Both the position numbers and the translations under genes were made by a program. This document shows, in pieces, positions 9,961 through 19,026 of a stretch of 64,000 nt of DNA (position 1 is its first letter; every line of letters starts with the position of its first letter). Origin of the DNA: Shewanella seohaensis (lineage in GTDB: Bacteria > Pseudomonadota > Gammaproteobacteria > Enterobacterales > Shewanellaceae); the NCBI RefSeq assembly GCF_025449215.1, contig NZ_CP104900.1, positions 1 through 64,000 of the forward strand, written 5' to 3'. The notes beneath the pieces were generated by a model. It was not told the origin of the DNA. It worked only from the letters and a program-made list of their open reading frames with translations, and did no database searches.

Positions 9961-10295
9961 TTAATCGCGGGTGAGCACTTCAAGCAATTCAATCTCAAAG
10001 GTGAGGTCAGAATTTGGCTTGATATGGGCACCAATTTGACGCTCGCCGTAGGCTAAATGCGCAGGGACGAATAACTTACGTTTTCCGCCAACCTTCATGC
10101 CCATCAGTCCTTGATCCCAACCTTTAATCACTCGGCCAGTGCCAATCACGCATTGAAATGCCTGACCACGGTCATAGGAGGAATCAAACTGAGTGCCATC
10201 CTGCAAAAAACCGCGGTATTGAGTGGTGATCAACGCGCCTTTACGGCCTCTTTTCCTTCGCCGATAACCAGATCGACAACTTCTAATTCAGTCAT
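9961..10295 (-). pseudogene. FKBP-type peptidyl-prolyl isomerase, one-base frameshift
   Basis: From the ATG at 10293-10295 the frame reads MTELEVVDLVIGEGKEAVK and then hits a stop. Adding one C to the CC at 10238-10239 (+ strand) restores VKGALITTQYRGFLQDG and the whole FKBP domain (SSYDRGQAFQCVIG, GRVIKGWDQGLMGMKVGGKR, VPAHLAYGE). The 335-bp span plus one base equals 112 codons, a normal single-domain cytosolic FKBP of 111 residues with no signal peptide. A downstream TTG start (10231-10233) could give a product lacking the first strand. Everything else is intact, so sequence error is the likelier reading. Confidence 0.8.
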
Positions 10296-10484
10296 TTAAT
10301 TAATCTCTTCGTCTTCACTTACATACAAGTGATTCATCAAAGAGCCTATTCTAACATCGCCAACCGAGCTTGTCGGTGCAGCTCACCCATTTTGTGGTGC
10401 AGGTTTCGATACGCCTTTAACTCCCTTTAAATTTGCCACGACGTCCCCATATCTACAGCATGCATTGAGCTAAGGAGCCATCCC

Positions 10485-10907
10485 ATGATTATCGCCTGCC
10501 CCCACTGTGACACCTTAAACCGCGTGCCCCAAGAGCGGTTAACTGAGCAGCCTACCTGCGGCAAATGTAAACAGAATCTGTTTACGGCGGCGCCCATTGA
10601 GCTCACGAGCGCCAATTTTATCAATCATGCTCACAAGTCAGAGTTGCCAATCGTTGTTGATTTTTGGGCGAGCTGGTGCGGCCCCTGCAAAAGCTTTGCG
10701 CCCACCTTTTCGGCGGCAGCCAAAGCATGGGAACCACAATTTCGCTTCGGCAAGATTAATACCGAGGAGCAACAGGCGTTGGCGGCGCAATTTGGGATCC
10801 GCTCTATCCCTACGCTGATGATATTCAAACAGGGGCATCTTATCGCCCAGCAAGCGGGCGCCTTACCCAAGTCGGCGCTCGACCAATGGCTGCAGCGTTA
10901 TTGCTAG
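10485..10907 (+). CDS. trxC: Thioredoxin 2 (TrxC)
   Basis: 140-residue cytosolic disulfide reductase. The N-terminal zinc ribbon has Cys5, Cys8, Cys25 and Cys28 (CPHC...CGKC), which separates TrxC from thioredoxin 1. The thioredoxin fold follows with the active site WCGPC (Trp64-Cys68), the FGKINTEEQ region and the cis-proline block SIPTLMIF. The start ATG (10485) is preceded by taaggag. It is divergent from the FKBP gene and ends in a strong terminator. In enterobacteria trxC is OxyR-controlled; no OxyR site was established here. Confidence 0.95.
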   Translation: MIIACPHCDTLNRVPQERLTEQPTCGKCKQNLFTAAPIELTSANFINHAHKSELPIVVDFWASWCGPCKSFAPTFSAAAKAWEPQFRFGKINTEEQQALAAQFGIRSIPTLMIFKQGHLIAQQAGALPKSALDQWLQRYC

Positions 10908-10926
10908 AATCTATAGTTTCGCCCAT

Positions 10927-10954
10927 AAAAATACCCAGCCTAGCTGGGTATTTT
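10927..10954 (+). terminator. Bidirectional rho-independent terminator
   Basis: Inverted repeat aaaatacccagc / gctgggtatttt with a 4-nt loop and T-rich tails on both sides. It lies between trxC (+) and the convergent DASS transporter gene (-) and can serve both. Confidence 0.85.
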
Positions 10955-10975
10955 ATTTGAATGAATCAGGCGCGT

Positions 10976-12373
10976 TTACACTTCCCAGAAGGTGTGGGCA
11001 ATAATGCCCAGCACTATCATGCTGAGGAAGTTAACTATCATACCCACTCGCACCATTTCCGATTGCTTAATATGGCCAGAGCCGTAAACAATGGCGTTAG
11101 GCGGCGTCGCCACTGGCAACATAAAGGCGCAGGAAGCCGCAATACCAATCAGCACTGAGAGCATCACAGGCGATACCCCTAATGCTTCGGCAATCGCCGC
11201 AAATACTGGCACTAACAGCGCGGCACTCGCGGTATTACTGGCAAACTCGGTCAGCATCACCACGAAAGCGATTACCGCGAACACGAACAGCGACATATGG
11301 GTGCTACCAAAAATATCCGTCATCCAGTGCGCGAGGAACACGCTGGTACCAGTACTTTTGAGCACGGCACTCAAGGTTAAACCGCCACCGAACAGGATCA
11401 ATACGCCCCAATCTGTGGTCGATTCGATCTTCTTCCAGCCTACGAGCCCAAGTCCTGCCAGCAACACTACAGTGCCAAGGGCGACGACGGTATCAAATTG
11501 CGTGATCCCACCGAGCGCTTTGGCCAGCGGCACACTGAAAATCCAGCAACAAACCGTCGCGAGGAAGATAACTAAGGTGAGTTTGCCTTGGAAAGTCAGT
11601 TTTTGTTCTTCAACATCCAACTTACATTGCGCCGATAGATCCGGCTTAAAGTACCAGTAGAGTGCCAAAAGCATCATAGGTAACATCAAGATCACCGTAG
11701 GAATGCCAAACTTCAGCCAGTCGCTAAAGCTTAGGCCGACCTGCGCCGCGGCAATCGCGTTTGGCGGGCTGCCGACTAAGGTACCAATGCCACCAATGTT
11801 GGCGGAATAGGCAATCCCAAGCAGTAAGAACACATAAGTGCTGTGGTACATCTTGCGATCGAGCTGCTGCAAAATCCCCAGCGCGAGTGGCAACATCATC
11901 GCCGTGGTTGCTGTGTTACTGATCCACATAGACAGCAACGCCGTCACGCCAAACAGCATTAAACAGGCAATACTGAGTTTACCCTTGAGGCCAGTAATAA
12001 TTTTTGCGCTATCAGGGTATCGATCTTTTGATGGTGCAGCGCCGCGGCTAATACAAAACCACCGAAAAACAGATAGATAATGGGATTAGCAAAGTTACTC
12101 ATGGCTTCTTTGGTTTCAAACACCCCAAAGAATACCGCCAAAATCGGCACTAAAATCGCCGTGATACTGATGTGAATCGCTTCGCTTAACCACAAGATGG
12201 CGGCGAACACTAAGATAGCCAGCCCTGTATTGACCCCTTGGTCAAAGGGTAAACCGTAATACAGCGCGAATAGCAGCAGAATATCCGCCACTAAGATCAG
12301 CATTTTTTCTTTTCAAGCCCGGCATTCGCGGGCGAATGATTGGGGGAACCGACGTTGATTGCTCTAAGGACAT
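10976..12373 (-). pseudogene. DASS-family anion:sodium symporter, two one-base indels
   Basis: The protein is of the divalent anion:Na+ symporter family (SLC13/CitT-like), with about 11-12 membrane helices, two re-entrant SNT-type motifs ([26 protein letters not shown]) and the end block [16 protein letters not shown]. Substrates of the family are sulfate or C4/C6 dicarboxylates; which one applies is unclear. Two indels split it. A T-run of five at 12001-12005 needs six for the frame to pass from 'LIAQK' into '[14 protein letters not shown]'. Near the start, a run of six T at 12303-12308 needs five to join MSLEQSTSVPP (ATG 12371-12373, with an AAGG site) to MLILVADILLLF. Alternatively translation could begin at the ATG at 12303. 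Confidence 0.8.
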
Positions 12374-13030
12374 GGTGACAACCTTCATACCATTATTTTT
12401 TTAGGCAAATTTAGGGCATAGGTCACACTTGGCAAAGCAGTTTATTTTGTACTTTTGCCACCAAGCAACCACAAATACTGCAGACAAAAGGCGCAAAAAT
12501 GCCATTTTCGAGATAAAAATCACCTGTTTTTGATCTGAACTTATGTACAAAATTTTCAAACGTACAAAAATACCGCAAAAGTTTGCCAAAGCTGTAATTG
12601 AATAAATGTTTAAAACTGTGACATACATCAAACTTTAGTTTTCGACCAAGTGATAAAGGCTGAATTTAATCTTAAAAACAGCAGTTAAAACCAAAATATC
12701 TAAACCATTTACACTTTTACAACCAAAAATCCCACCAAAGACAATCGCTGCATATTTTCCAATTTATTCACATTTAAACAACCACTCAATTTAACGGCTC
12801 GCCGAACAACAACCGTCTGAGCCCCGAGATGATGCGGATTTTCAAGCTATCTCCCCTTCGCGCGGCCCTATCAAGTTGTGTCAGCTTGAATGCAAACAAG
12901 AGATTCTTTAACCTAAAACCAACAAAGATTGCAGAGCGTGCAAACTCACTCTATATTGCAGCTAGAACCTTATTTAGGCATTTAAAATATTGCTTTAAAT
13001 GACCAAAGGCGTTTAAGGGAGGGGATAGCG
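12374..13030. other. AT-rich intergenic region
   Basis: About 650 bp between the divergent DASS and GAF-GGDEF genes. It is strongly AT-rich with many short A/T runs, consistent with promoters on both sides. A CRP-like site is listed separately. No open frame with a ribosome-binding site or family resemblance was seen; the 76-codon minus-strand frame at 12401-12631 has neither and is judged spurious. Confidence 0.6.
12617..12632. promoter_or_regulatory. Candidate CRP site
   Basis: TGTGACATACATCAAA matches the CRP consensus TGTGA-N6-TCACA at nine of ten positions. It lies about 245 bp upstream of the DASS transporter start. Carboxylate transporters are often under CRP control, which is compatible, but single-site matches in AT-rich DNA are common. 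Confidence 0.35.
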
Positions 13031-14072
13031 ATGGACAGATATTTTAACCCTTGAGTTTATCTGATAGTGCCAAGGAACATCAGATTAGCTTCCCCGTGGA
13101 CTTTGTGCAGGCGCTTGCCGTGGCGACCTCACTCCAAGAAGTGCTCGATACGGTTTCCCAATGGATCTATCAACTCTTTGATGCACAACGAGTCAGCATC
13201 ACCTTAAAGGACGATGCCGACTACCTAAAAATCTATTCCATCAGTGGCGATAAGGCTATTCCACTCGACTTTAGAGTCCCGATTGCTAACACCTTTGTTG
13301 GGCGCGTATTCACTAACAAGACAGTACTGATTTGCGATGATCTGACGACATCCGCAGATCTGGACTGCATCATGCTTGCCCAGAGCGGCATGAATACCTG
13401 CATGGACGCCCCATTACTCTATGGGGATATTTGTTTGGGCACACTTAATGTTGCCCATCAGCAATCCAATTATTACACCGATTTACACGCCTTAGAGTTA
13501 CAGTGCTTAGCCAATTGGATTAGCCTGAACATCAGCCTGCGTCTACAGCTGAAAGAACTCGAATACCTTGCCTCAACGGATCATTTAACAGGTGCGGCCA
13601 ATCGACGGGTGTTTACCCAAAAAATCCAACAAGCCATCGCGGTGTTCCATGAACAGGGACAAGCCTTTTACTTTGCTTTGATGGACATAGATCATTTTAA
13701 GATGCTCAATGACCAATTTGGCCATACCGCAGGGGACTATGTGTTACAGCGGATTGTCGCGATTACCGAAACCCTGATGACGAGTCCAGGTAAATTCTTT
13801 CGGATCGGCGGTGAGGAATTTGCGATAATCTTCCTCGAGCAAACTGGGTATGATGCCCTGCAGTTTTTTAACGATATCAGGAAGCCATTGCCAAGGCCGC
13901 CATGGAATATGATGATGTACAGCTCAGCGTCAGTGTCAGTATCGGCTTTACCGCGATGAGCGCATTAGACGAGGCGCCAGAATCCCTGCTGCGCCGCGCG
14001 GATAAGGCGCTGTATCAGGCAAAACTGGCGGGGAGAAATCGTGTAGTGATGTTTAACAGCACTCAAGTATAA
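13031..14072 (+). pseudogene. GAF-GGDEF diguanylate cyclase, two one-base indels
   Basis: GAF domain (~20-165) followed by a GGDEF domain with an active-site variant GGEEF (RIGGEEFAIIF), and DIDHFKMLNDQFGH. Two single-base losses break it. A strong site (gggagggg) precedes an ATG at 13031, which joins the long frame only if CCC at 13048-13050 were CCCC. Near 13878 the sequence atcagg must be atccagg for the frame to continue into EAIAKAAMEYDDVQLSVSVS, the SIGF strand and ADKALYQAKLAGRNRV, to the stop 14070-14072. With both corrected the gene has exactly 348 codons. As read, the GGDEF domain would lack its last strand and helix. The GAF ligand is unknown. Confidence 0.8.
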
Positions 14073-14280
14073 TTACCCGACATGTTTAATAACCCTTCAT
14101 TCAACGTCGAAAAACGCACAACAAAATCGCAAGCTTGTAACATTTAAAGCTCATTATCTCTATGAATAATAAACACAAATATTATTCACCATCTCAGTCA
14201 ATCTAACTCACTTTACCCTGCACAAAATTCGGCCTAAAGTCGCGCCCGTAATCTCACCTCCCGCTAATGATTTATCCATT

Positions 14281-15465
14281 TTGGTACCGCTTGTGGAAAA
14301 TAGTGCATTAACTCCATCGACTCAAAAGCCAGGGCTGTTTGTGCCTGTTGCTGGCTTAAGCCTATTTGCCCTCGCTTCGGGCTATTTGATGAGTTTGATC
14401 CCGCTGTCTCTCAGTTACTTTGAGCTCAGCTCCGATCTCGCACCATGGCTCGCGAGTATTTTCTACCTAGGCTTATTGCTGGGCGCACCTTGCATCGCGC
14501 CAATCGTGGCACGTATTGGCCACAGCAAGGCATTTATTTTATTTCTCAATATCTTATTGTGCAGCGTTGTGGTCATGGTACTGCTGCCACAGGGCGATAT
14601 CTGGCTCGCTTCGCGACTCGTTGCTGGTGTCGCGGTGGCAGGGATTTTTGTGGTCGTCGAATCTTGGTTGCTGATGGCCGATACCCAAAAACAACGGGCC
14701 AAACGCTTAGGCCTATATATGACCGCCCTCTACGGCGGCACGGCAATCGGACAACTCGCGGTCGATTACTTAGGTACCACGGGCAACCTTCCCTATTTAG
14801 TGGTGATAGGTTTACTGGCCGCCGCCAGTTTACCCGCGCTCTTAGTCAAACGCGGTCAACCACAATCGAGCGAGCAACACTCGATTGCCCTCTCGGATCT
14901 TAAAAACCTGAGTAAACCCGCCGTAGTCGGTTGTTTGGTCTCGGGATTATTGCTCGGCCCCATTTACGGCCTATTACCTGTTTATGTGTCGCAGGACATG
15001 GGATTTGCCCAGCAGACAGGGCAATTTATGGCGCTGATCATTATGGGCGGCATGATTGTCCAGCCCTTAGTGAGCTATTTATCTCCACGCTTCCAGAAGA
15101 GTGCATTAATGGCCGCCTTCTGCTTAATTGGTGCAGCGGCACTCTTTTTACTGACACAGAAATCCCTCGTTGGACTCTGGTTAGGCTTTGTGTTGCTGGG
15201 CGCCTGCGCCTTTGCCCTCTACCCTATCGCCATCAGTCTGGCCTGCGATCATCTGCCCAGCAGCCAAATTGTGTCTGCAACTCAGATTATGTTGCTCAGT
15301 TATTCCGTCGGTTCGGTTATCGGCCCGGTTGCTGCGAGTCGCTTTAATCATATCGAACATGGCCTACTGCTCTACTTAGCCGCCAGTTTTGTGCTGACCT
15401 CTTGTTACCTTGGCGCGCACTTACTGGTGCGAAGCAAACCTCGCTTGCCGACGGCAAAAGCTTAA
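14281..15465 (+). CDS. MFS transporter, YcaD-like
   Basis: Twelve-helix major facilitator of about 394 residues. The helix 2-3 loop carries the MFS pattern (APIVARIGHSKAFILF), and the middle motif RLVAGVAVAGIFVVVESWLL with a Glu-Ser-Trp is typical of the YcaD/YfkF branch. The substrate is not predictable. The start is uncertain: the frame opens with TTG at 14281 and has no clear ribosome-binding site. An ATG at 14267 would join in frame only if the TTTT just before 14281 were one base longer, the type of error seen elsewhere in the window. It is followed by a terminator and a convergent PepSY operon. Confidence 0.8.
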   Translation: MVPLVENSALTPSTQKPGLFVPVAGLSLFALASGYLMSLIPLSLSYFELSSDLAPWLASIFYLGLLLGAPCIAPIVARIGHSKAFILFLNILLCSVVVMVLLPQGDIWLASRLVAGVAVAGIFVVVESWLLMADTQKQRAKRLGLYMTALYGGTAIGQLAVDYLGTTGNLPYLVVIGLLAAASLPALLVKRGQPQSSEQHSIALSDLKNLSKPAVVGCLVSGLLLGPIYGLLPVYVSQDMGFAQQTGQFMALIIMGGMIVQPLVSYLSPRFQKSALMAAFCLIGAAALFLLTQKSLVGLWLGFVLLGACAFALYPIAISLACDHLPSSQIVSATQIMLLSYSVGSVIGPVAASRFNHIEHGLLLYLAASFVLTSCYLGAHLLVRSKPRLPTAKA

Positions 15466-15488
15466 GGCCTATTGCTAAATAACAAAAA

Positions 15489-15516
15489 GGGCGCCGATAA
15501 GGGCGCCCATTTTTTA
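15489..15516 (+). terminator. Bidirectional terminator hairpin
   Basis: gggcgcc / ggcgccc stem flanked by A-run and T-run (aaaaa...tttttt). It lies between the convergent MFS and PepSY genes and overlaps the last codon of the latter. Confidence 0.8.
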
Positions 15517-17136
15517 GACCGTTTTTAACCTGGCTTCTTCAGCCACAGGCTCCTTGTTGGGAATGGCCCAGACACTGTCCTGCGGGCCATTGAATACGCG
15601 ATGGCGCGTGAGTCGGTATCCATAATAGAATACGCCGCTAAAGCCGAGCGCCACCAGATCGACCCCGAGCGTTGCCGCCGAATGGGGCGCCCATAAGCCA
15701 AGATTCGGCACTAACAGCCCAATCACAGAGGTAATAGGCATTGCCAGACTCGCCAAGGCGCACAGAGGTAAAATCAGCAGTGCCGCCCTCGCCGCGCCGC
15801 GCCAAAAGGCATAGGCCACTAAGGCGGCGAAGACGACATAGTACAACCACAGATAGAGATGATTAATATTGCTCACCTGTGAGTAGAACCATTTGCCCAG
15901 CAACATGCTCACCGCCAGAGCGGCAACCGAACCTAAGCAAATCCCCACGGTGGCGCTCGCCATTAATCGGCAAGCACGCGTCTGCTCACTCGCCTGTTTT
16001 TTACGTCGCTTTTCCAGCCAAAGCAAGTTGCCGCTGTAAAATAAAAAAGCGCCACTCAAGCCTAAAAAGAAATACACCCAACGCCCAAGATCGCCCCCGT
16101 AACTGCCAAAGTGCAGCCCAAAGAATACCGCGACCGTTCTGGCCCAAATGCCCTTGTCACTCTGGTCAATGGTGCTGTTGGTTATCTTGAGGCTATAGGG
16201 ATGCAGATATAAGTAATCGGTAACTGGCCCGCGCATAAAGCCGTTAGGGTTGTACAGGCCTAAACGCAAGGTCGCACGGGGATTATTCAAGTTCATAAAG
16301 GTCATTTCATGCACTTGATACTCGGGGGCGAGTTCCTGCACCTTAGTCAGAACTGTGCTGACCTTGGGCAAATCGGCGAGCGTATAGGGCGTTCTGTCGG
16401 GTGCGGGTTGGGCAAACAGCGGTTTTTCACCGTAAACCACCTGCTTAAGCCCATCGTAAAGCTGATCATGGAAGGCAAACACTATCACGGTCAAACTGAT
16501 CACCAGATGAAATGGCAAACTAGTGATGCCGACTAAGTTGTGGGCATCGAGCCAGAAACGACTCTCGCCCTTATCTTTACGTAGAGCGAAAAAGCTTTTA
16601 GTTAAGGTGGGCAGTAAGAAAATCACTCCAGAAACCAGCGCCAAGAAGTATAAGAAGGCGGCGACGCCGAGCACATAGACGCCCGCTTGATCGTGACCCA
16701 CTTCACCAGCAATCCCCGCAGTGCGGTGTAATTGGTCAATCAGCTCGGCCAGCTCGCTTGGGGTACTCAGTTGAGTCACTAATTGCCCCTGCTCGTCGAG
16801 GCTGGCATGCCAAAGCTGGTTGCTCATGCTGAGTTCACGCTCCGAGCCCTGCTCATACCAAGTCATCGGCGACTGATGTTCATCATTCAAATGCAAACTA
16901 AAGCCATTTTTCGCCTTATCGTCCCGCGCTAACACCTGCGACACTAGCTCATCGAGCCTATCGGCAGAGACTTGCGGTAAAGTCACTGAGGGCGGCATTG
17001 ACCAAGCGTCAATCGCGCCTTTAAACATCGTGAGCGATCCGGCATAGAAACCGATAAACAACACTATTCCGGCGATGATCCCAGTCCAAATATGGATAGA
17101 CTGATACACCCGTAACACATCACTGCGCACTTTCAT
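15514..17136 (-). CDS. PepSY-TM (PiuB-like) iron-uptake-associated membrane protein
   Basis: 540 residues with four or more hydrophobic helices in the PepSY_TM arrangement. An N-terminal helix (~18-38: IHIWTGIIAGIVLFIGFYAG) is followed by a periplasmic part, a mid helix pair (AAFLYFLALVSGVIFLLPTL; LVGITSLPFHLVISLTVIVF), a second PepSY-like periplasmic domain and further C-terminal helices. The 'H-N-L-V-G' plus 'F-H-x-x-I-S' histidines and 'GLHFGSYGG' match the PiuB family, which is thought to act in siderophore or haem reduction at the inner membrane. It is the last gene of a three-gene minus-strand operon. No TonB receptor is next to it and no Fur box was recognised. Confidence 0.8.
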   Translation of the reverse strand: MKVRSDVLRVYQSIHIWTGIIAGIVLFIGFYAGSLTMFKGAIDAWSMPPSVTLPQVSADRLDELVSQVLARDDKAKNGFSLHLNDEHQSPMTWYEQGSERELSMSNQLWHASLDEQGQLVTQLSTPSELAELIDQLHRTAGIAGEVGHDQAGVYVLGVAAFLYFLALVSGVIFLLPTLTKSFFALRKDKGESRFWLDAHNLVGITSLPFHLVISLTVIVFAFHDQLYDGLKQVVYGEKPLFAQPAPDRTPYTLADLPKVSTVLTKVQELAPEYQVHEMTFMNLNNPRATLRLGLYNPNGFMRGPVTDYLYLHPYSLKITNSTIDQSDKGIWARTVAVFFGLHFGSYGGDLGRWVYFFLGLSGAFLFYSGNLLWLEKRRKKQASEQTRACRLMASATVGICLGSVAALAVSMLLGKWFYSQVSNINHLYLWLYYVVFAALVAYAFWRGAARAALLILPLCALASLAMPITSVIGLLVPNLGLWAPHSAATLGVDLVALGFSGVFYYGYRLTRHRVFNGPQDSVWAIPNKEPVAEEARLKTV

Positions 17137-17142
17137 CCCTTA

Positions 17143-17433
17143 TCACCTAAAGGTATATAAAACTATATAAGTCAAAATGTTAAATAGGCCCAAGTAGCCG
17201 ATTGCCCTGAGTCCGGTTTTAAACAGAAAGCTAAAACTTAAGATCAATAACCAGATAGGCGTTATCAGCCACATATTGACCTGCACCTTAGTATCGGCAT
17301 CGATTCCGCCCGGACCAAACCAAGCAAATAATCCCACTAGCCCTAGGGCTAAGGTAAAACCTAACACTAACCCTGCCAGTGACTTAGTCCACCAGTCGGG
17401 TTGTAACTTGTCCTGTTCAGCTAAACGCGTCAT
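17143..17433 (-). CDS. Small membrane protein of the PepSY operon (DUF3649-like)
   Basis: 96 residues, three predicted helices (SLAGLVLGFTLALGLVGLFA; MWLITPIWLLILSFSFLF; AIGYLGLFNILTYIVLYT). It lies 6 bp upstream of the PepSY gene and 3 bp downstream of the next small membrane gene, so the three are surely co-transcribed. Position, size and topology match the DUF3649-type partners of PepSY-TM proteins in siderophore loci; the family name is inferred from context. Confidence 0.6.
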   Translation of the reverse strand: MTRLAEQDKLQPDWWTKSLAGLVLGFTLALGLVGLFAWFGPGGIDADTKVQVNMWLITPIWLLILSFSFLFKTGLRAIGYLGLFNILTYIVLYTFR

Positions 17434-17436
17434 GGC

Positions 17437-17691
17437 TTATTTCCGACCGATAAGAGAGATAAAAGGCACTAAGCCCGAAAGCAACATCAACAGGGCTATC
17501 CAGATAAACATTGCGGCACTGAAGGTGAACAGACTCAGCCAACCAATCAAGCTGGCGAGGGCAAGCCCATAGGCGAGTAACCGCCAAGGCCGCTTAGGCA
17601 AAGGGCGAGCTAATCGTTTTTGCTGCTTATTGGTCAAATAACACAACAGGCAAGCCGTCAGCGTCGACAACAAAAAGATGAGTTGCAACAC
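17437..17691 (-). CDS. Small membrane protein of the PepSY operon (DUF3325-like)
   Basis: 84 residues with an N-terminal helix, a basic cytoplasmic loop (NKQQKRLARPLPKRPWR) and two further helices. GTG start at 17689-17691 preceded by agagga at good spacing. First gene of the operon. The arrangement resembles the DUF3325 proteins found upstream of PepSY-TM proteins. No biochemical role is established. Confidence 0.6.
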   Translation of the reverse strand: MLQLIFLLSTLTACLLCYLTNKQQKRLARPLPKRPWRLLAYGLALASLIGWLSLFTFSAAMFIWIALLMLLSGLVPFISLIGRK

Positions 17692-18032
17692 GGGGATTTA
17701 TCCTCTCACGACAAAGTGTTAGCACAATTAAACCCACTGAAATCTATCGCCTTTTCGCCTGATTTCCGCAAAGTAACAACGGGGCGAAATGATAGAAAAT
17801 TGGGTTAATTTCGGGACTCTAACTTTGGTGAGAATAGTTCGCAATAACATTTACACTGTAAGGATAAGCAATGACATCTGGGTCACACATCGACAAGTCC
17901 AATGCAGTCTTGTTGCCTCACGTTAACCATTAAGATACATTTTGCTGCAAAATGTAACGCCAAGTGATTAAAACTAAACCGTATTCCGCCCCAATAAATT
18001 CGCCATCGCAACATATCAGCAAAGGACGCGAC

Positions 18033-18920
18033 ATGATAAAAACTGAACTTAACCTGCCAAGCTCTATTGGCCTCTCTAAAATCATCCCCCTGGTGATTTT
18101 ACTGATCCTCTTTATTTCACTCTTTGGCAGTTGGTACACGGTCGACCAAGGTGAGCGCGGAGTGATTCTGCGTAACGGTAAGATCATCGGCACCGCCGAG
18201 CCAGGGCTCGGATTTAAAATGCCACTGTTCGATACGGTCGTGAAAATCTCAACCCAAACCCACACCACCAGCTACAGCTCATTACAAGCCTATAGCCGCG
18301 ATCAGCAACCCGCGACCCTCAACGCTTCAGTCACCTTCAACGTGCCGCCGGATCGTGTCGAAGAAGTCTATGCCAACTTTAAGAGTATCGATGCCATGGT
18401 GGCTCGCCTACTCGACCGCCAAGTGCCAACGCAAGTTGAGAACATTTTTGGTAAATACACTGCGATTTCGGTCGTGCAGGAGCGGATCAAATTCGGTATC
18501 GATGTCACCAGCGCCATCACTAACTCGGTCAAAGGCCCCATCGAAATCACCTCAGTGCAGATTGAAAATATCGACTTTTCCAATGCCTATGAAAAGTCGG
18601 TAGAAGACAGAATGCGCGCCGAAGTTGAGGTACAAACCCAGCTGCAAAACCTCGAGAAAGAAAGAGTGAGCGCACAAATCGCCGTGACCCAAGCGCAGGC
18701 AGAAGCCGACTCGCAACTCGCCCGCGCTAAGGCCGAGGCCGAGAGTATTAGGATCAAAGGGGATGCAGAGGCGTCTGCCATTAAGAGCCGCGCCGAAGCT
18801 CTGGCACAAAATCAAAACCTTGTCGAACTGACCAAGGCCGAAAAGTGGGATGGCAAGTTGCCCACCACAGTGCTACCAACGGGCACTCTGCCGTTTATCG
18901 ATGCTAAAAAGTCGAACTAA
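18033..18920 (+). CDS. SPFH/prohibitin-family membrane protein
   Basis: 295-residue protein with one N-terminal membrane helix (~12-32), the SPFH band-7 domain (~40-200: VDQGERGVILRNGKI, PGLGFKMPLFDTV) and a long Ala/Glu/Gln-rich coiled coil (~200-270) that drives ring assembly. The start is taken at 18033 (aaagga 7 nt upstream); an in-frame ATG at 17964 has no such site. Prohibitin-like SPFH proteins form large membrane rings that influence membrane proteases or membrane order. No FtsH or NfeD partner lies beside it here. Confidence 0.85.
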   Translation: MIKTELNLPSSIGLSKIIPLVILLILFISLFGSWYTVDQGERGVILRNGKIIGTAEPGLGFKMPLFDTVVKISTQTHTTSYSSLQAYSRDQQPATLNASVTFNVPPDRVEEVYANFKSIDAMVARLLDRQVPTQVENIFGKYTAISVVQERIKFGIDVTSAITNSVKGPIEITSVQIENIDFSNAYEKSVEDRMRAEVEVQTQLQNLEKERVSAQIAVTQAQAEADSQLARAKAEAESIRIKGDAEASAIKSRAEALAQNQNLVELTKAEKWDGKLPTTVLPTGTLPFIDAKKSN

Positions 18921-18983
18921 TAAACGACTGAGCATCACGCGTCGCTCTGCCGCGTGACCAGCACCATTAAAGTGTCACAATAA

Positions 18984-19012
18984 AAAATCCCCAGTCATTG
19001 CTGGGGATTTTT
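18984..19012 (+). terminator. Bidirectional terminator
   Basis: aaaatccccag / ctggggattttt hairpin between the SPFH gene (+) and the efflux permease gene (-). Confidence 0.85.
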
Positions 19013-19026
19013 AGTTAGCGTTAGCA

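Noticed and set aside
10976..12373. Two separate transporter genes instead of one
   Set aside because: The two frames are halves of one DASS protein and join exactly with one added base.
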